From NCBI RefSeq assembly GCF_001514235.1, contig NZ_KQ948929.1:361566-425565 (forward strand): DNA of 64,000 nt, read 5' to 3'. Shown in pieces: positions 8,801 through 16,883 of the stretch; positions within the stretch are counted from its first letter, which is position 1; each line of letters opens with the position of its first letter. The DNA comes from Streptomyces caeruleatus (GTDB lineage Bacteria > Actinomycetota > Actinomycetes > Streptomycetales > Streptomycetaceae). The notes beneath the pieces are model-generated. The model worked only from the letters and a program-made list of their open reading frames with translations, was not told the origin of the DNA and did no database searches. The translations under genes and the position numbers were made by a program.

Positions 8801-10387
8801 GTACTCGACTCCCGCAGCCTGGACTTCGTCCCACGTGTCCTCGAACTCACCGAAGGCCGGGGCGTCGACATCGTCGTCAACTCCCTGAGCGGTGAGGCCA
8901 TCGCCCACGGCCTCGACCTGCTGCGGCCCAACGGGCGGTTCGTCGAACTCGGCAAGCGGGACATCTTCCTCGACAACACACTGCCGCTGCGCCCGTTCGA
9001 CCGCAGCCTGACCTTCATCGGCTTCAACCTCGACCACGTCCTGCTGGACCCCGACCGCTGCACCCGCCTCGTCGCCGACCTCGTGGCGCACATCGACCGC
9101 GGCGAGTACCGGCCGCTGCCGCACACGGTCTATCCGGCCGCCCGGGTGGAGGAGGCCTTCCAGGTCCTGCAGCACTCCCGGCACATCGGCAAGGTGGTCC
9201 TCTCCTTCGACGGCGTCGACCATGCCGACGAGAGCCCGCTGGACGAACCCGTTCTCGTCCAGCCCTCCTCGCCCGGGCCGGCCCTGGACGGCGACGGCAC
9301 CTACCTGGTGACCGGCGGCCTGAGCGGGTTCGGTGCCGCGACCGCGCTCTGGCTGGCCGACCACGGCGCCCGGCACCTGGCGTTGGTCTCCCGTCGCGGC
9401 GGGGCCGCCCCCGAGACGCCGGCTCTCCTGAACGAGCTGGCCCGGCGCGGCGTACAGGCCACCGCGTACGCGGCCGACGTCACCGACGAGTCGGCGCTGC
9501 GCCGCGTCATCGAGGCGGTCGACGCCGGCGGACACCGGCTGCGGGGCGTCGTCCATGCCGCGATGCACCTCGACGACGCGCCGCTGTCCGAGCTCACCGA
9601 CGACCGGTTCGCCGCCGTCCTGGCCCCCAAGGCGCACGGCGCGGCCCAACTGGACCGCCTCACCGCGGGCCACGACCTCGATCTGTTCCTCACGTACTCC
9701 TCGATCGCCGCCGCCGTCGGCAACATCGGCCAGGCCCCGTACGCGGCCGGCAACGTCTACCTGGAGGCCCAGGCCCGCGCCCGGCGCGCTCAGGGGCGTG
9801 CGGCCACCGCCCTCGCCTGGGGGCCGATCGGCGAGACCGGGTACGTCGCCCGGCACCACATCGGCGACGCCATGGCCGAGCGGGGCTTCCAGCCCCTCAC
9901 GGTGGCCGAAGCCCTCACCACCGCCGAGGGCCTGCTCCACGACGGCTCACTCCGTGACGGCCGCCCCGGCCCGGTCACCGATGTCGCGGGCATCGGCCGG
10001 TACCGCTGGACCCGCGCCCGCCGTCTGCTGCCCGCCCTGGGCGCGGCCCGCTTCGGCGACCTGGTGCCGGCCGACGCCACACCCGGCCCCGAGGGCCGTG
10101 CGGACCGCTTGCGCGAACTGGCCGCGCTCACACCCGACGAGGCCCGGACGGCCATCACCCACACCCTGACCCGGCTGCTCGCCGCCGTGCTGCACGGCGA
10201 CCCCGAGGAACTGGACCCCGCGCGGCCGGTGACCGACTTCGGCCTCGACTCGCTGCTGAGCACCGAGTTCCTGGTCCGTGCCGGGGAGCACTTCGACGTC
10301 CGTCTCGCCGCCGCCGAACTGATGACCGGCGAGCGCACCCTGAACCATTTCGCGCGGCTGGTGCACAGCAGGCTGGACCTTGGCTAG
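2897..10387 (+). CDS. Type I PKS, KS-AT-DH-(degenerate MT)-ER-KR-ACP (PKS1)
   Basis: This is a 2496-residue single-module reducing polyketide synthase. KS: Cys179, His314, His353. AT: GHSVGE with Ser625, and YAFH at 725-728, which favours malonyl-CoA. DH: His921 in HxxxGxxxxP and Asp1082 in DGPLQ. A methyltransferase-like region spans about 1300-1545, but its SAM motif reads LEVGAHGTALT, so the glycine-rich loop is lost. A KR structural half precedes the ER (about 1775-2105, HGGAGAVGLAA). KR: TGGLSGFG, LDD at 2225-2227, Ser2268/2269, Tyr2282, Asn2286. ACP: Ser2452. There is no thioesterase. The order matches iterative highly reducing PKSs. It should make a reduced chain, probably unmethylated, released by another enzyme. 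It is divergent from oleABC. Confidence 0.93.
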   Translation: MGVGRDDRSVAVVGVGCRLPGGITDLDGLWAALRDGRDLVGEMPQDRFPRNRFVDPGAVRPGRSYTAAGGFLDDIASFDAGYFGISPKEAAHIDPQQRLLLEMAAEALDDAAVPAESLAGSDTCVFVGVSDPAYGTILSILEDHTSPHTMPGTTLSITANRISYAFDLRGPSMAVDTACSSSLVALDRACRTLREGTSRVALAGGVNVLVNPFSYAGFSYAGMLSRRGRCAAFSAGADGFVRAEGGAVLVLKRLADAVADGDRIHAVLAGTGSNSDGRTAGMTLPSWEAQEALLRAVCAESGVGPDDLVYFEAHGTGTPVGDPAEARAIGQALGARRGAGPLPVGSVKSNLGHLEPAAGMAGLLKAILVLRHRVAPASLHALPLNPAIDFDALGLAPTVTSVELPRSERAAVGVNSFGFGGTNAHAVVVPPPAVPRPEHPGAEPVGRPVPVVVSARSPKALRQLSVRMAKRLREAAPEEFYNLARTSTLRRSAHPHRAAVLAADAGQAAGRLEGLFADSPSHGAVIRKAERGAVAFVYSGNASQWPGMAADLMAGEVVFRAAVEAADAALSPCLGWSVAKELERPAAARWARTEIAQPVLFAVQVGLTALLESRGVRPCAVAGHSVGEVAAAYAAGALSLEQASLVIAQRSRAQARTAGRGRMAAVGLPEDAARAELACFGGELEIAGINSDRDVTVAGDPDALASLGAQLTARGVFFRELDLDYAFHSRTMDPIEEPLRACLAGLAPVEARVPFVSTVTGTPLSGRELDAAYWWRNVREPVRFGPAMERLAADGVGIVVEIGPHPVLRAYLRRTGLTYVPTLHRDGDGPREATAAVAALLAAGADVDWRTHFPHPGRVVDLPAYPWQRDRHWHGTPRDLLLHTSGSGALDHPLLGERLPAPHPLWHGTVEPQLVPWLGDHRIDGSVLMPAAAYVEMAVTAGSRALGRPVEVRHLDIARPFALGWPDPAGAALQTAVTPADGALTISTRDTRDDEVQPVLRARVRTRLGAAPGPLDIAAVKARCPRTLTGPDHYAHCHRIGLECGPAFQLLHSLDVGDGELLAWYRLDHPVDGYTVHPVLLDGPLQATVALAERPTREDAGYLPSAFGAVRVWRTPAPEGVVHLRRRGRSANEVCWDITYADLDGTVTAEIDKCRTRRARFTDHAPLTVQRTVLRAAPHPSVPAPPSPLPAPAESARGARARIVAARAELDDSGHEQFTAAVERAGAHSWAAALRGLLPRPSGLFTMPDLVDSGLAPRHRRLVRLMLPLLVEQGLAEAHGEGWRLTDVTADPEASLRSLMEDHPRFGPVALLINSQLRHLPDVLRGGLDPRDLLPVGENFLEQHQETAPAHRFTHRVVQALLDRIVRDWPADRPLRVLEVGAHGTALTAAALPMLPADRTHYLCTAPANSSFARARHRFAACRFIEYRTLDLDADPAVQGFSPGGFDLVLAGDSLHAAADLTAALGHVRSLLAPGGRLLATERHHDRLDALLLGGLESWWRRGDRTLRPATRLLPRDAWVPLLERCGFTDPWRTGPEDHSVLVAAAPRVPVPAPALPGTPPGAAWLVATESEAETPTARELAALLGPATVLPSPTDAGAWTAALPTDAAPRIVLLLAEPEPRQLVAQAGRRAALLRALAAACRSLPADRAAQVWLVTRPTGLFPAPERPAHPEDAAVWGTARTLANEQPDLDLRRVSLDRTADPAGDARRLAVELLTACRTPDKSDSAGEGGGAGPRSGGGSVEGVVEDEVVLTGAGRFTPLHVEHPADETPAVPLDVPFLLEARDPGPARRLVWRETTVPRPGPGEVVVRLRAVALNYRDPMRANGLLPPEAVEDSPLSRGLGTDGAGIVSAVGPGVRDLAVGDRVCGVMPAALASHGVTYDFGLLKIPDGMSYAEAATFPVAFLTVHHALVDQARMAPGETVLVHGGAGAVGLAALQCAHARGAHVIATAGTETKRNLLRSLGARHVLDSRSLDFVPRVLELTEGRGVDIVVNSLSGEAIAHGLDLLRPNGRFVELGKRDIFLDNTLPLRPFDRSLTFIGFNLDHVLLDPDRCTRLVADLVAHIDRGEYRPLPHTVYPAARVEEAFQVLQHSRHIGKVVLSFDGVDHADESPLDEPVLVQPSSPGPALDGDGTYLVTGGLSGFGAATALWLADHGARHLALVSRRGGAAPETPALLNELARRGVQATAYAADVTDESALRRVIEAVDAGGHRLRGVVHAAMHLDDAPLSELTDDRFAAVLAPKAHGAAQLDRLTAGHDLDLFLTYSSIAAAVGNIGQAPYAAGNVYLEAQARARRAQGRAATALAWGPIGETGYVARHHIGDAMAERGFQPLTVAEALTTAEGLLHDGSLRDGRPGPVTDVAGIGRYRWTRARRLLPALGAARFGDLVPADATPGPEGRADRLRELAALTPDEARTAITHTLTRLLAAVLHGDPEELDPARPVTDFGLDSLLSTEFLVRAGEHFDVRLAAAELMTGERTLNHFARLVHSRLDLG

Positions 10388-10605
10388 GCGCCGGAATCCC
10401 ACACGTCCGGGCCGCCGCCGCGCCATTCGATCAGCCCGGTCAGGCGTACGTAGTCGGGGTCCGCGCCCTCGATCCCGGCCCGGCGCAGGAACTCGGCCAC
10501 GTCCAGCAGGCCGTACGCCATCCCGAGGAACTGGTCGTCGACCCGCACGCGCCGCCCGCCGTCCACGGCGGGCGGGTAGACGACGACGGGCTGCGCACTG
10601 GCCAT
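10384..10605 (-). CDS. Small hypothetical protein (73 aa)
   Basis: This short acidic protein has no signal peptide or membrane segment. Recognisable stretches include VDDQFLGMAYGLLDVAEFLRRAG and a C-terminal IEWRGGGPDVWD; the regular helix-like centre suggests a folded small protein, not a shadow frame. The ATG at 10603-10605 is the only reasonable start; no strong ribosome site is seen. It is convergent with PKS1 and the two stop codons share the palindrome CTAG at 10384-10387. It is divergent from the MFS gene by about 70 bp. Function unknown. Confidence 0.6.
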   Translation of the reverse strand: MASAQPVVVYPPAVDGGRRVRVDDQFLGMAYGLLDVAEFLRRAGIEGADPDYVRLTGLIEWRGGGPDVWDSGA

Positions 10606-10677
10606 GGCACCAGGGTGCGGGGTGGGACGCTCCCCCGCATGTGGGATGCGGCATATGTCCCTTACGGTGGCTTCGGG

Positions 10678-12063
10678 ATGAACGGCCTTCCTGAGTCGGA
10701 CCCGGGGTCCGAGCGCCGCTCCTGGGCACCGCTGCTGGCGGTGTGCGCCGGGTACTTCATGGTGATCCTGGATGTGACGGTCATCAATGTCGCCGTGCCG
10801 GTGATCGGCCGCGAACTGTCGGCGTCGCTGACCGGGATCCAGTGGATCACCGACGGCTACACCCTGGTCTTCGCCGGGTTCCTGCTGACCGGTGGCGCGC
10901 TCGGCGACCGGCTGGGCAACCGTAGGGTCTTCTGCTCGGGCGTGGCCGTCTTCACCGTGGCCTCGGCCGCGTGCGCGCTCGCGCCGAACGCGCCCTTCCT
11001 GGTGGCGGCCCGGCTCGTGGAGGGGCTCGGTGCGGCGCTGATCGTGCCCGGCTCCCTGGCCCTGCTCCAACAGGCGTACCCGGGGGCGGCCGCACGGTCG
11101 CGGGCCTTCGGGCTGTGGGGGTCGATGGCGGGCATCGCGGCCTCCGCCGGGCCGCTGCTGGGCGGGCTCCTCGTCTCCACGGTGGGCTGGCGCTGGGTGT
11201 TCCTCGTCAACCTGCCCGTCGGCGCGGTCTGCCTGGCGCTGACGCTGCGGCACGTGGCCCGCTCGCCCCGGCGCGCCGACCGGGCCCTGGACTGGCCGGC
11301 GCAGTGCGCGGTGGTGGCGGCGGTGGCGCTGCTGACCGGGGCGCTCAACGAGGCCGGACGGCGCGGCTGGTCCGATCCGGTGGTGCTCGCCGGGGCGGGC
11401 CTGGCGGTGCTGGCCGCCGTGGCGTTCGCGGTGCGCGAGCGGCTGGCCCGCTCCCCGGTGCTTCCGCTGGGCCTGCTGCGCTCACGTGCGATGAGCGGCG
11501 GGGCCGTCATCGGCCTGCTGTTCAACTTCGGTTTCTACGGCATGGTGTTCACCGCGAGTCTGACCTTCCAGCACCACCGCGGGTTCAGCGCCCTCGGTAC
11601 CGGGCTCGCGCTGTTCCCGGCGGTGGCGATGACCATGTTCGCCTCCGTGCTGTCCGGGCGGCTGAGCGGCCGCACCGGCGACCGTCCGCTGGTGGTCTGC
11701 GGCATGCTCCTGGCCGCCCTGGGACTGGCCGGCTGGGCCGCCGCGGGGGCCGACTCCGGCTACGCGCTGCTGGTGGCCCCGATGATGGCCGCGGGGTTCG
11801 GAACCTCCTTCGCCCTCACCGGCTCGACCGCCACCGTGATGGGTGCCGCGCCCCCGGCGTACTCGGGGGCCGCCTCGGCCCTGTTCAACACCACCCGCCA
11901 GCTCGGCAGCGCCACCGGCGTGGCACTCGGCGGCAGCCTGCTCGCCTCGGCCACCGACTTCGACACCGGGCTGCGCACCGCCATGGCCATCGGCGCGCTC
12001 GCCTACCTGAGCGCCGCGGTCCTCGCGTGGCGGTGCGTGCCGGGCAGGTCCGAAAGGGCGTAG
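10678..12063 (+). CDS. MFS drug exporter, DHA2 (EmrB/QacA) family
   Basis: This is a 461-residue integral membrane protein with about 14 hydrophobic segments, the usual number for DHA2 proton-driven exporters. The first helix carries the family signature LDVTVINVAVPVIGREL, followed by WITDGYTLVFAGFLLTGG and the loop motif GDRLGNRR. A second loop motif, GSMAGIAASAGPLLGGLL, matches motif C of antiporters. The ATG at 10678 is preferred over upstream in-frame ATGs because it sits just before the charged N-terminus and first helix. It lies immediately beyond PKS1, so it could export the PKS1 product, but such genes are also common in isolation. The substrate cannot be told from the sequence. Confidence 0.88.
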   Translation: MNGLPESDPGSERRSWAPLLAVCAGYFMVILDVTVINVAVPVIGRELSASLTGIQWITDGYTLVFAGFLLTGGALGDRLGNRRVFCSGVAVFTVASAACALAPNAPFLVAARLVEGLGAALIVPGSLALLQQAYPGAAARSRAFGLWGSMAGIAASAGPLLGGLLVSTVGWRWVFLVNLPVGAVCLALTLRHVARSPRRADRALDWPAQCAVVAAVALLTGALNEAGRRGWSDPVVLAGAGLAVLAAVAFAVRERLARSPVLPLGLLRSRAMSGGAVIGLLFNFGFYGMVFTASLTFQHHRGFSALGTGLALFPAVAMTMFASVLSGRLSGRTGDRPLVVCGMLLAALGLAGWAAAGADSGYALLVAPMMAAGFGTSFALTGSTATVMGAAPPAYSGAASALFNTTRQLGSATGVALGGSLLASATDFDTGLRTAMAIGALAYLSAAVLAWRCVPGRSERA

Positions 12064-12120
12064 GGCCGCGACGCGAGGCGTTCCGGCCGCTTCGGCCTGC
12101 TGCGGGTTCCGGCCCGGCCG

Positions 12121-13593
12121 TCAGTCCTCGGCGACGACCCGGATGGTGCTCAGGTACTTGTCCGCCGCGTCGGGCAGGTTCATCCCGGCCCGAACGCCGG
12201 TCGCCAGGTAGCGCAGGACGGGCTCGGTGAGGAGCTCGCCGGGGAGGATGGCGGGGATGCCGGGCGGATACGGCGTGATCATCTCGCCCGCGACCCGGCC
12301 CTCGGCCTTGTCCAGAGGTACGTCCGTGTGGTTGCCGAAGTAGGCGTCGCGGGGCAGCCGGACCTGTTCCATGCGCAGGTCGGCCGGGGCGGGCACGTCG
12401 ACCCGGGGTGCGTCACGCAGTTCGTCGGCGTGGTCGGCCAGGTCCCGCAGGGCGGTGAGCAGACGGTCGGTGGTCCGGTCGTCGTCGGCGTGGGTGTGCT
12501 GGGCGCTGACGCGCCGGTGGTCGAAGAGGTGCATGTCGATGTGGTGGTGCTCGCGCAGCCAGTCGGCGGCCCGGTAGCCGGTGGTGCCCAGGGCGGCGAT
12601 GTCCATCACGACCGGAAGCGGGTCGAACTCGGCGGCCCGTCCGGGACCGCAGAAGTCCGCCGCGTCGTTGACGTGGAACCCGTCGATCTCCTCGATCGCG
12701 GCGCGGGTGCGCGTGGCCAGGGAGAGGGCCCGGTCCATGAGTTCGGAGCCGTGCTGGACCATCTGCCGGCGCCACGCGTCGATGCCGGCGTACAGCAGGA
12801 CGTTGGGGCTGGTGGTGCCGAGCAGGTCGGCGCGCGCGGCGAGTTCGGCGGGGTCCAGGAGGTCGCCCTGGAGGTGGAAGACGGAACCCTGTTCCAGTCC
12901 GCTGCCCATCTTGTGGACGCTGGTGACACAGACATCGGCGCCCGCGTCCATGGCCCACGACGGCAGCGCGTCGTGGAAGGGCAGGTGTGCTCCCCAGGCC
13001 TCGTCGACGATCAGGGGCTTGCCGCGGCGGTGGCAGACCTCGGCGATCGCGCTCAGGTCGGCCGCCGAGCCGTACGGGGTGGGGCTGGTGACGAGGGCGC
13101 CGTCGGCATCGGGATGCTCGGTGAACGCCTTGTCGTAGGCGGCGGCCGACGGAGGATGGGCGAGGTTGCGCTCCGCGTCCCACTCCGGTTCGACCCACGC
13201 CGGCCGTACGCCGGACAGGATGAGTCCGGCGACCACGGACTTGTGGGCGTCCCGCCCGACGAGCAGGCTGTGGCCCGGGCAGGTGACCGTGAGCATGGCC
13301 GCCTTCACGGACAGGGAGCTGCCACAGGTGGAGAAGAACGTGTGTTCGGCGTGCACGGCGTCCGCCATCAGTTCTTCGGCCCGCTCCAGCACCCGGCCCC
13401 GCAACAGGCGGTCGTCCAGACCTCCGTCGGCCAGCACGTCACCGAAATAGACGGCGTCGCCGAGGACGGCCCGAGCCCTGGGGTCCGCGCCGCGCGCCTG
13501 CTTGTGACCGGGCGGGCTGAAGCCCAGCTCGTCGGCGTCGTGGTAGCGGGCGAGGGCGTCCAGTACGGGCGCTTCATCATGGTTGGGACGCAT
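12121..13593 (-). CDS. PLP-dependent Orn/Lys/Arg decarboxylase family protein
   Basis: This 490-residue aminotransferase-fold enzyme is of the prokaryotic Orn/Lys/Arg decarboxylase group. FSPPGHKQ near the N-terminus, the PLP-stacking region TFFSTCGSS, the aspartate in PLIVDEAWGAH and the Schiff-base lysine in TSVHKMGSG are all present. The C-terminal ITPYPPGIPAILPGE is typical of the family. It would decarboxylate a basic amino acid to a polyamine, but the substrate (Lys, Orn or Arg) is not decidable here. It lies 19 nt downstream of the DUF1275 gene on the same strand, probably one operon. It is convergent with the MFS gene. Confidence 0.87.
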   Translation of the reverse strand: MRPNHDEAPVLDALARYHDADELGFSPPGHKQARGADPRARAVLGDAVYFGDVLADGGLDDRLLRGRVLERAEELMADAVHAEHTFFSTCGSSLSVKAAMLTVTCPGHSLLVGRDAHKSVVAGLILSGVRPAWVEPEWDAERNLAHPPSAAAYDKAFTEHPDADGALVTSPTPYGSAADLSAIAEVCHRRGKPLIVDEAWGAHLPFHDALPSWAMDAGADVCVTSVHKMGSGLEQGSVFHLQGDLLDPAELAARADLLGTTSPNVLLYAGIDAWRRQMVQHGSELMDRALSLATRTRAAIEEIDGFHVNDAADFCGPGRAAEFDPLPVVMDIAALGTTGYRAADWLREHHHIDMHLFDHRRVSAQHTHADDDRTTDRLLTALRDLADHADELRDAPRVDVPAPADLRMEQVRLPRDAYFGNHTDVPLDKAEGRVAGEMITPYPPGIPAILPGELLTEPVLRYLATGVRAGMNLPDAADKYLSTIRVVAED

Positions 13594-13612
13594 GCTTGCG
13601 GAGTTCCCAGGG

Positions 13613-14323
13613 TCACCGCGCGCATGCCTCGCTCCGTCGGGACGCCGGATGGGCGACGTACCCCCCGATGCAGGCCAGAACCCCCGCCGCGGCGACCGAC
13701 AGCGCCACGGCCAGGCCCGCCCGCAGCAACAGGGTGCCGACGGCCGCGCCGGCGAAGACCGCGACCAGGGCGGCGACGCGGTAGGGCTGGGAGGTGTCCG
13801 GGGTGCCGCCGCCCAGCGTCGACCTCCTGATCCAGGTGACGAGTGTGCCGGTCACCAGGGTGGTGTTCAGACCCGCCCCGAGCCGCCACATCGTCGCGCT
13901 GCGCACCCCCATGGCAAGCGCCGTCAGCGCGATCACGGCATAGTGCCGCGGCGCCAGGCCGCCCCGTACCGTCTCGAGGCCGATCGCCGTCAGCGCGGCG
14001 GCCGCGAGCAGGGTGGACGCGAGGGTGGCGGAGGCCAGCAGCCACCGGCGCGGGCGGTCGGCCGTGGCGACGCCGAGCCGGCTGCCGGCCACCGCTCCGA
14101 CCGCGAACCCGGCCAGTGCCGTGAGCGAACCCAGCGGCGTCAGCCCCTCACCGCCGGCGACCGCGAAACCGAGGAAGAGGATGTTGCCCGTCATGAAGGC
14201 GGTGAAGACCTGCCCGAGGCCCAGGAAGGCCACCGCGTCCACGATCCCGGTGACCGCGGTCAGGACGATCAGCGCCTTCGGCAGCGGATCGGACCGAGCC
14301 GGCACAGGCACCGGTACGGACAT
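13613..14323 (-). CDS. DUF1275 (YoaK-like) membrane protein
   Basis: This 236-residue protein has six to seven predicted membrane helices. The family signature is clear: GIVDAVAFLGLGQVFTAFMTGN near the N-terminus and GAGLNTTLVTGTLV in the middle. The start ATG at 14321-14323 follows a strong GGAAGGGAGGG ribosome site. The biochemical role of this family is not established. It is the upstream partner of the decarboxylase gene, 19 nt away, and a role in transport of the amine or amino acid is only a guess from context. Confidence 0.85.
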   Translation of the reverse strand: MSVPVPVPARSDPLPKALIVLTAVTGIVDAVAFLGLGQVFTAFMTGNILFLGFAVAGGEGLTPLGSLTALAGFAVGAVAGSRLGVATADRPRRWLLASATLASTLLAAAALTAIGLETVRGGLAPRHYAVIALTALAMGVRSATMWRLGAGLNTTLVTGTLVTWIRRSTLGGGTPDTSQPYRVAALVAVFAGAAVGTLLLRAGLAVALSVAAAGVLACIGGYVAHPASRRSEACAR

Positions 14324-14880
14324 ACGCCCTCCCTTCCTCCGGCGGTCGACGCCGCGTCCACGGTCGCGCAGGACCCGGCCGACGGCCGTCACCCGGCGCC
14401 GGAGTCCCCGACATTCGCTCAGTCGGCCCGCCCGCCGTACCGCGGCGTCGAGGAGTAAGTCGAGTTCGCGGGCCACGGCCGTCAGGGCTCGGACGTCGTT
14501 CGGCGCGGGCGATGAGGATCGCCCTTCCAAGGTGCCGATCATGAACGTGCCCAAGGCTCCGGCCCGATCCTCGGACACGCGCCTGTCCACCGGCGCCCCG
14601 GCCACCGGCCCGGTCCGGTCCGGGCGGCGAACGCGTCGGCCGCGGAGCCGGCCGTGTCGTAGCCGTCGGTCCACTGGCGCACGAACAACCGGCTCATCGC
14701 CGAGGGCGCCTCGCCCCTGGCTCGACGTCCGCCACGCCCGGGACGGCGAGACGTTCGCCCGCGGCCATGGCGGCGAGGACATGGTGGCCGTACTGCACGC
14801 ACTCGAAACCCGAACCGGCACGGCTGCCTCACCGCCGTACCGCCCCGCCCCGGACGGCCCGGCCCGGCAGGTGTAATGGG
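14324..14880. other. Gene-poor stretch (about 560 bp)
   Basis: No reading frame here looks like a conserved protein. Short minus-strand frames (for example around 14540-14700, with MSRLFVRQWTDGYDTAG) have some coding character but no start signal, family motif or good codon pattern over their full length. The stretch holds the promoter of the DUF1275 gene and may contain a decayed gene. Confidence 0.4.
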
Positions 14881-16128
14881 TCAGGCCGGGCCGACCGGGC
14901 CGTTGCCCTGGACCGCCTTCGTGGCCTCCTCCTGGGCGGGCGCCTCCGCCTGGCGCGGTACCGACAGGGTGCGGCGCCGGGTGATCCACGCGGCGGCCGG
15001 CTCGGTGAAGCGGGCGGTGAGGGGGCCGAGGACGACGAGGATCAGGACGTAGGCGGTGGCCAGCGGGCCGAGGGACGGCTCGATGCCGGCGGTGACGGCG
15101 AGGCCGGCGATGACGATGGAGAACTCGCCGCGGGCCACCAGTGTGCCGCCGGCGCGCCAGCGGCCCTTGACGCCCACTCCGGCGCGCTTGGCGGCCCAGT
15201 AGCCGGTGGCGATCTTCGTGGCGGCCGTGACGACGGCCAGCGCGAGGGCGGGCAGGAGCACGGGCGGGATGCTCGCGGGGTCGGTGTGCAGGCCGAAGAA
15301 GACGAAGAACACCGCGGCGAACAGGTCCCGAAGCGGGGCGAGAAGGTTGTGGGCTCCCTCGGCGACCTCGCCGGACAGGGCGATACCGACCAGGAACGCG
15401 CCCACCGCGGCCGACACCTGGAGCTGCTGGGCGATCCCGGCGACCAGCAGGGTCAGGCCGAGGACCACGAGCAGCAGCTTCTCGGGGTCGTCGCTGGAGA
15501 CGAAGCGGGAGATGTGGCGTCCGTAGCGCACGGCCAGCAGCAGGACGAGGCCCGCCACGCCCAGGGCGATGGCCAGGGTGAGGCTGCCCGCCGCGAGCCC
15601 GGCGCCGGCGAGCAGGGCGGTGAGGATCGGCAGGTAGACGGCCATGGAGAGGTCTTCGAGGACCAGGATGCTGAGGATGACCGGGGTTTCGCGGTTGCCG
15701 AGCCGGCCGAGATCGCCGAGGACCTTGGCGATGACGCCGGAGGAGGAGATCCAGGTGACGCCGGCCAGGACGACGGCGGCGACCGGGCCCCAGCCCAGCA
15801 GCAGGGCCATCGCGGCGCCGGGCAGGGCGTTGAGCGCGGCGTCGACGAGACCGGCCGGGTACTGCGTCTTGAGGTTGGAGACGAGGTCGCTGGCCGTGTA
15901 CTCCAGGCCGAGCATGAGGAGCAGCAGGATGACGCCGATCTCGGCGCCGATCGCGACGAACTCCTCGCTGGTGCCGAGCGGGAGCAGGCCGCCCTCGCCG
16001 AAGGCGAGCCCGGCCAGCAGGTAGAGGGGTATGGGGGAGAACTTCAGTCGGCCGGCCAGTCGGCCGAGGAGGCCCAGACCGAGGATGATCGCGCCGAACT
16101 CGATCAGGAAGATCGCGGAGGAGTGCAT
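14881..16128 (-). CDS. CPA2-family cation/proton antiporter (KhtU-like), copy 1
   Basis: This 415-residue protein has about 12 membrane helices of the Na+/H+ exchanger (CPA2) fold. Characteristic segments are GVILLLLMLGLEY, WISSSGVIAKVL, the ion-site region ILVLEDLSMAVYLPIL and LVARGEFSIVIAGLA. It follows a soluble TrkA-C protein by 3 nt on the same strand. This is the arrangement of the Bacillus KhtT-KhtU potassium/proton antiporter, in which the TrkA-C protein gates the channel. A second, diverged copy of both genes lies at 19.8-21.5 kb. Potassium as substrate is inferred from the partner. Confidence 0.87.
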   Translation of the reverse strand: MHSSAIFLIEFGAIILGLGLLGRLAGRLKFSPIPLYLLAGLAFGEGGLLPLGTSEEFVAIGAEIGVILLLLMLGLEYTASDLVSNLKTQYPAGLVDAALNALPGAAMALLLGWGPVAAVVLAGVTWISSSGVIAKVLGDLGRLGNRETPVILSILVLEDLSMAVYLPILTALLAGAGLAAGSLTLAIALGVAGLVLLLAVRYGRHISRFVSSDDPEKLLLVVLGLTLLVAGIAQQLQVSAAVGAFLVGIALSGEVAEGAHNLLAPLRDLFAAVFFVFFGLHTDPASIPPVLLPALALAVVTAATKIATGYWAAKRAGVGVKGRWRAGGTLVARGEFSIVIAGLAVTAGIEPSLGPLATAYVLILVVLGPLTARFTEPAAAWITRRRTLSVPRQAEAPAQEEATKAVQGNGPVGPA

Positions 16129-16131
16129 CGC

Positions 16132-16617
16132 TCAGTCCCGCCCGAGTATCTCGGCGGCCGCCTCCACACCCTCGCGGGTGCCGATCACGATCAGGATGTC
16201 ACCGCCGGCCAGCCGGAAGTCCGGCGTCGGCGAGGGGATCGCCTGGGCCCGCCGGAGCACCGCGACGAGCGAGGCGCCGGTCTCGGTGCGCATCCGGGTG
16301 TCGCCCAGGACCCGTCCGTTCCAGTAGGAGGCCGCGGCCAGCTCTATGCGCTCCGCCACCAGTCCCAGGTCGGTCGTGGACAGCAGGTTCGGGCTGTGGT
16401 GGGAGGGGGTCAGCGCGTCGATCAGGGAGGCGGCCTCCGGCTCCGTGAGCCGCAGCGACTGGGCGCACGCGTCCGGGTCGTCGGGCCGGTACACGTTCAC
16501 CGTCCGGGTTCCGTCCCGGTGCGCGATCACCGACAGATGGCGGTGTTCCCGCGTGGTGAGGTCGTACTGGACACCGATACCCGGCAAGGGTGTGGCGCTC
16601 ATCCGCGGAGCAGGCAC
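16132..16617 (-). CDS. TrkA-C (RCK C-terminal) domain regulator of antiporter (KhtT-like), copy 1
   Basis: This 161-residue cytoplasmic protein has an N-terminal part beginning TPLPGIGVQYDL and a C-terminal TrkA-C fold with FRLAGGDILIVIGTREGVEAAAEIL. The GTG at 16615-16617 is chosen for the GGAGGGAGGGG just upstream, and because the paralogue at 19827 starts with GTG at exactly the same alignment position and gives an identical length. It lies 3 nt upstream of the antiporter and is probably translated with it. In the KhtT family the domain senses cytoplasmic conditions such as pH or nucleotides; the ligand here is unknown. Confidence 0.85.
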   Translation of the reverse strand: MPAPRMSATPLPGIGVQYDLTTREHRHLSVIAHRDGTRTVNVYRPDDPDACAQSLRLTEPEAASLIDALTPSHHSPNLLSTTDLGLVAERIELAAASYWNGRVLGDTRMRTETGASLVAVLRRAQAIPSPTPDFRLAGGDILIVIGTREGVEAAAEILGRD

Positions 16618-16883
16618 AACCCCTCCCTCCTTGTTCATCTCGTTGCGACGGTCGTGCGGTCGCACACGGCGGAACGGACCTGTCGGACCACCGCGGCGAA
16701 GGTCATCGTGCCAGGTGCGAACGGGCCCGGAACATGGGTGTCAGCACGGATGGACGGGCCGCGCCCCGAGCGGTCAGAGTGGTGCGGGGCAGTGGGCCCC
16801 GTCCCAGGTCGGGACCCGGTGCGGGCCGGTCGGCGACGGCAGGAGACAGTGGAGGTGAGGGTCACCGGGAAGGGAACGCGATC

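Noticed and set aside
2783-9940. A 2385-codon open frame on the minus strand opposite PKS1
   Set aside because: It is a shadow of the PKS1 frame: high third-position GC removes stops from the complementary frame, and the translation is low-complexity with no known domain.
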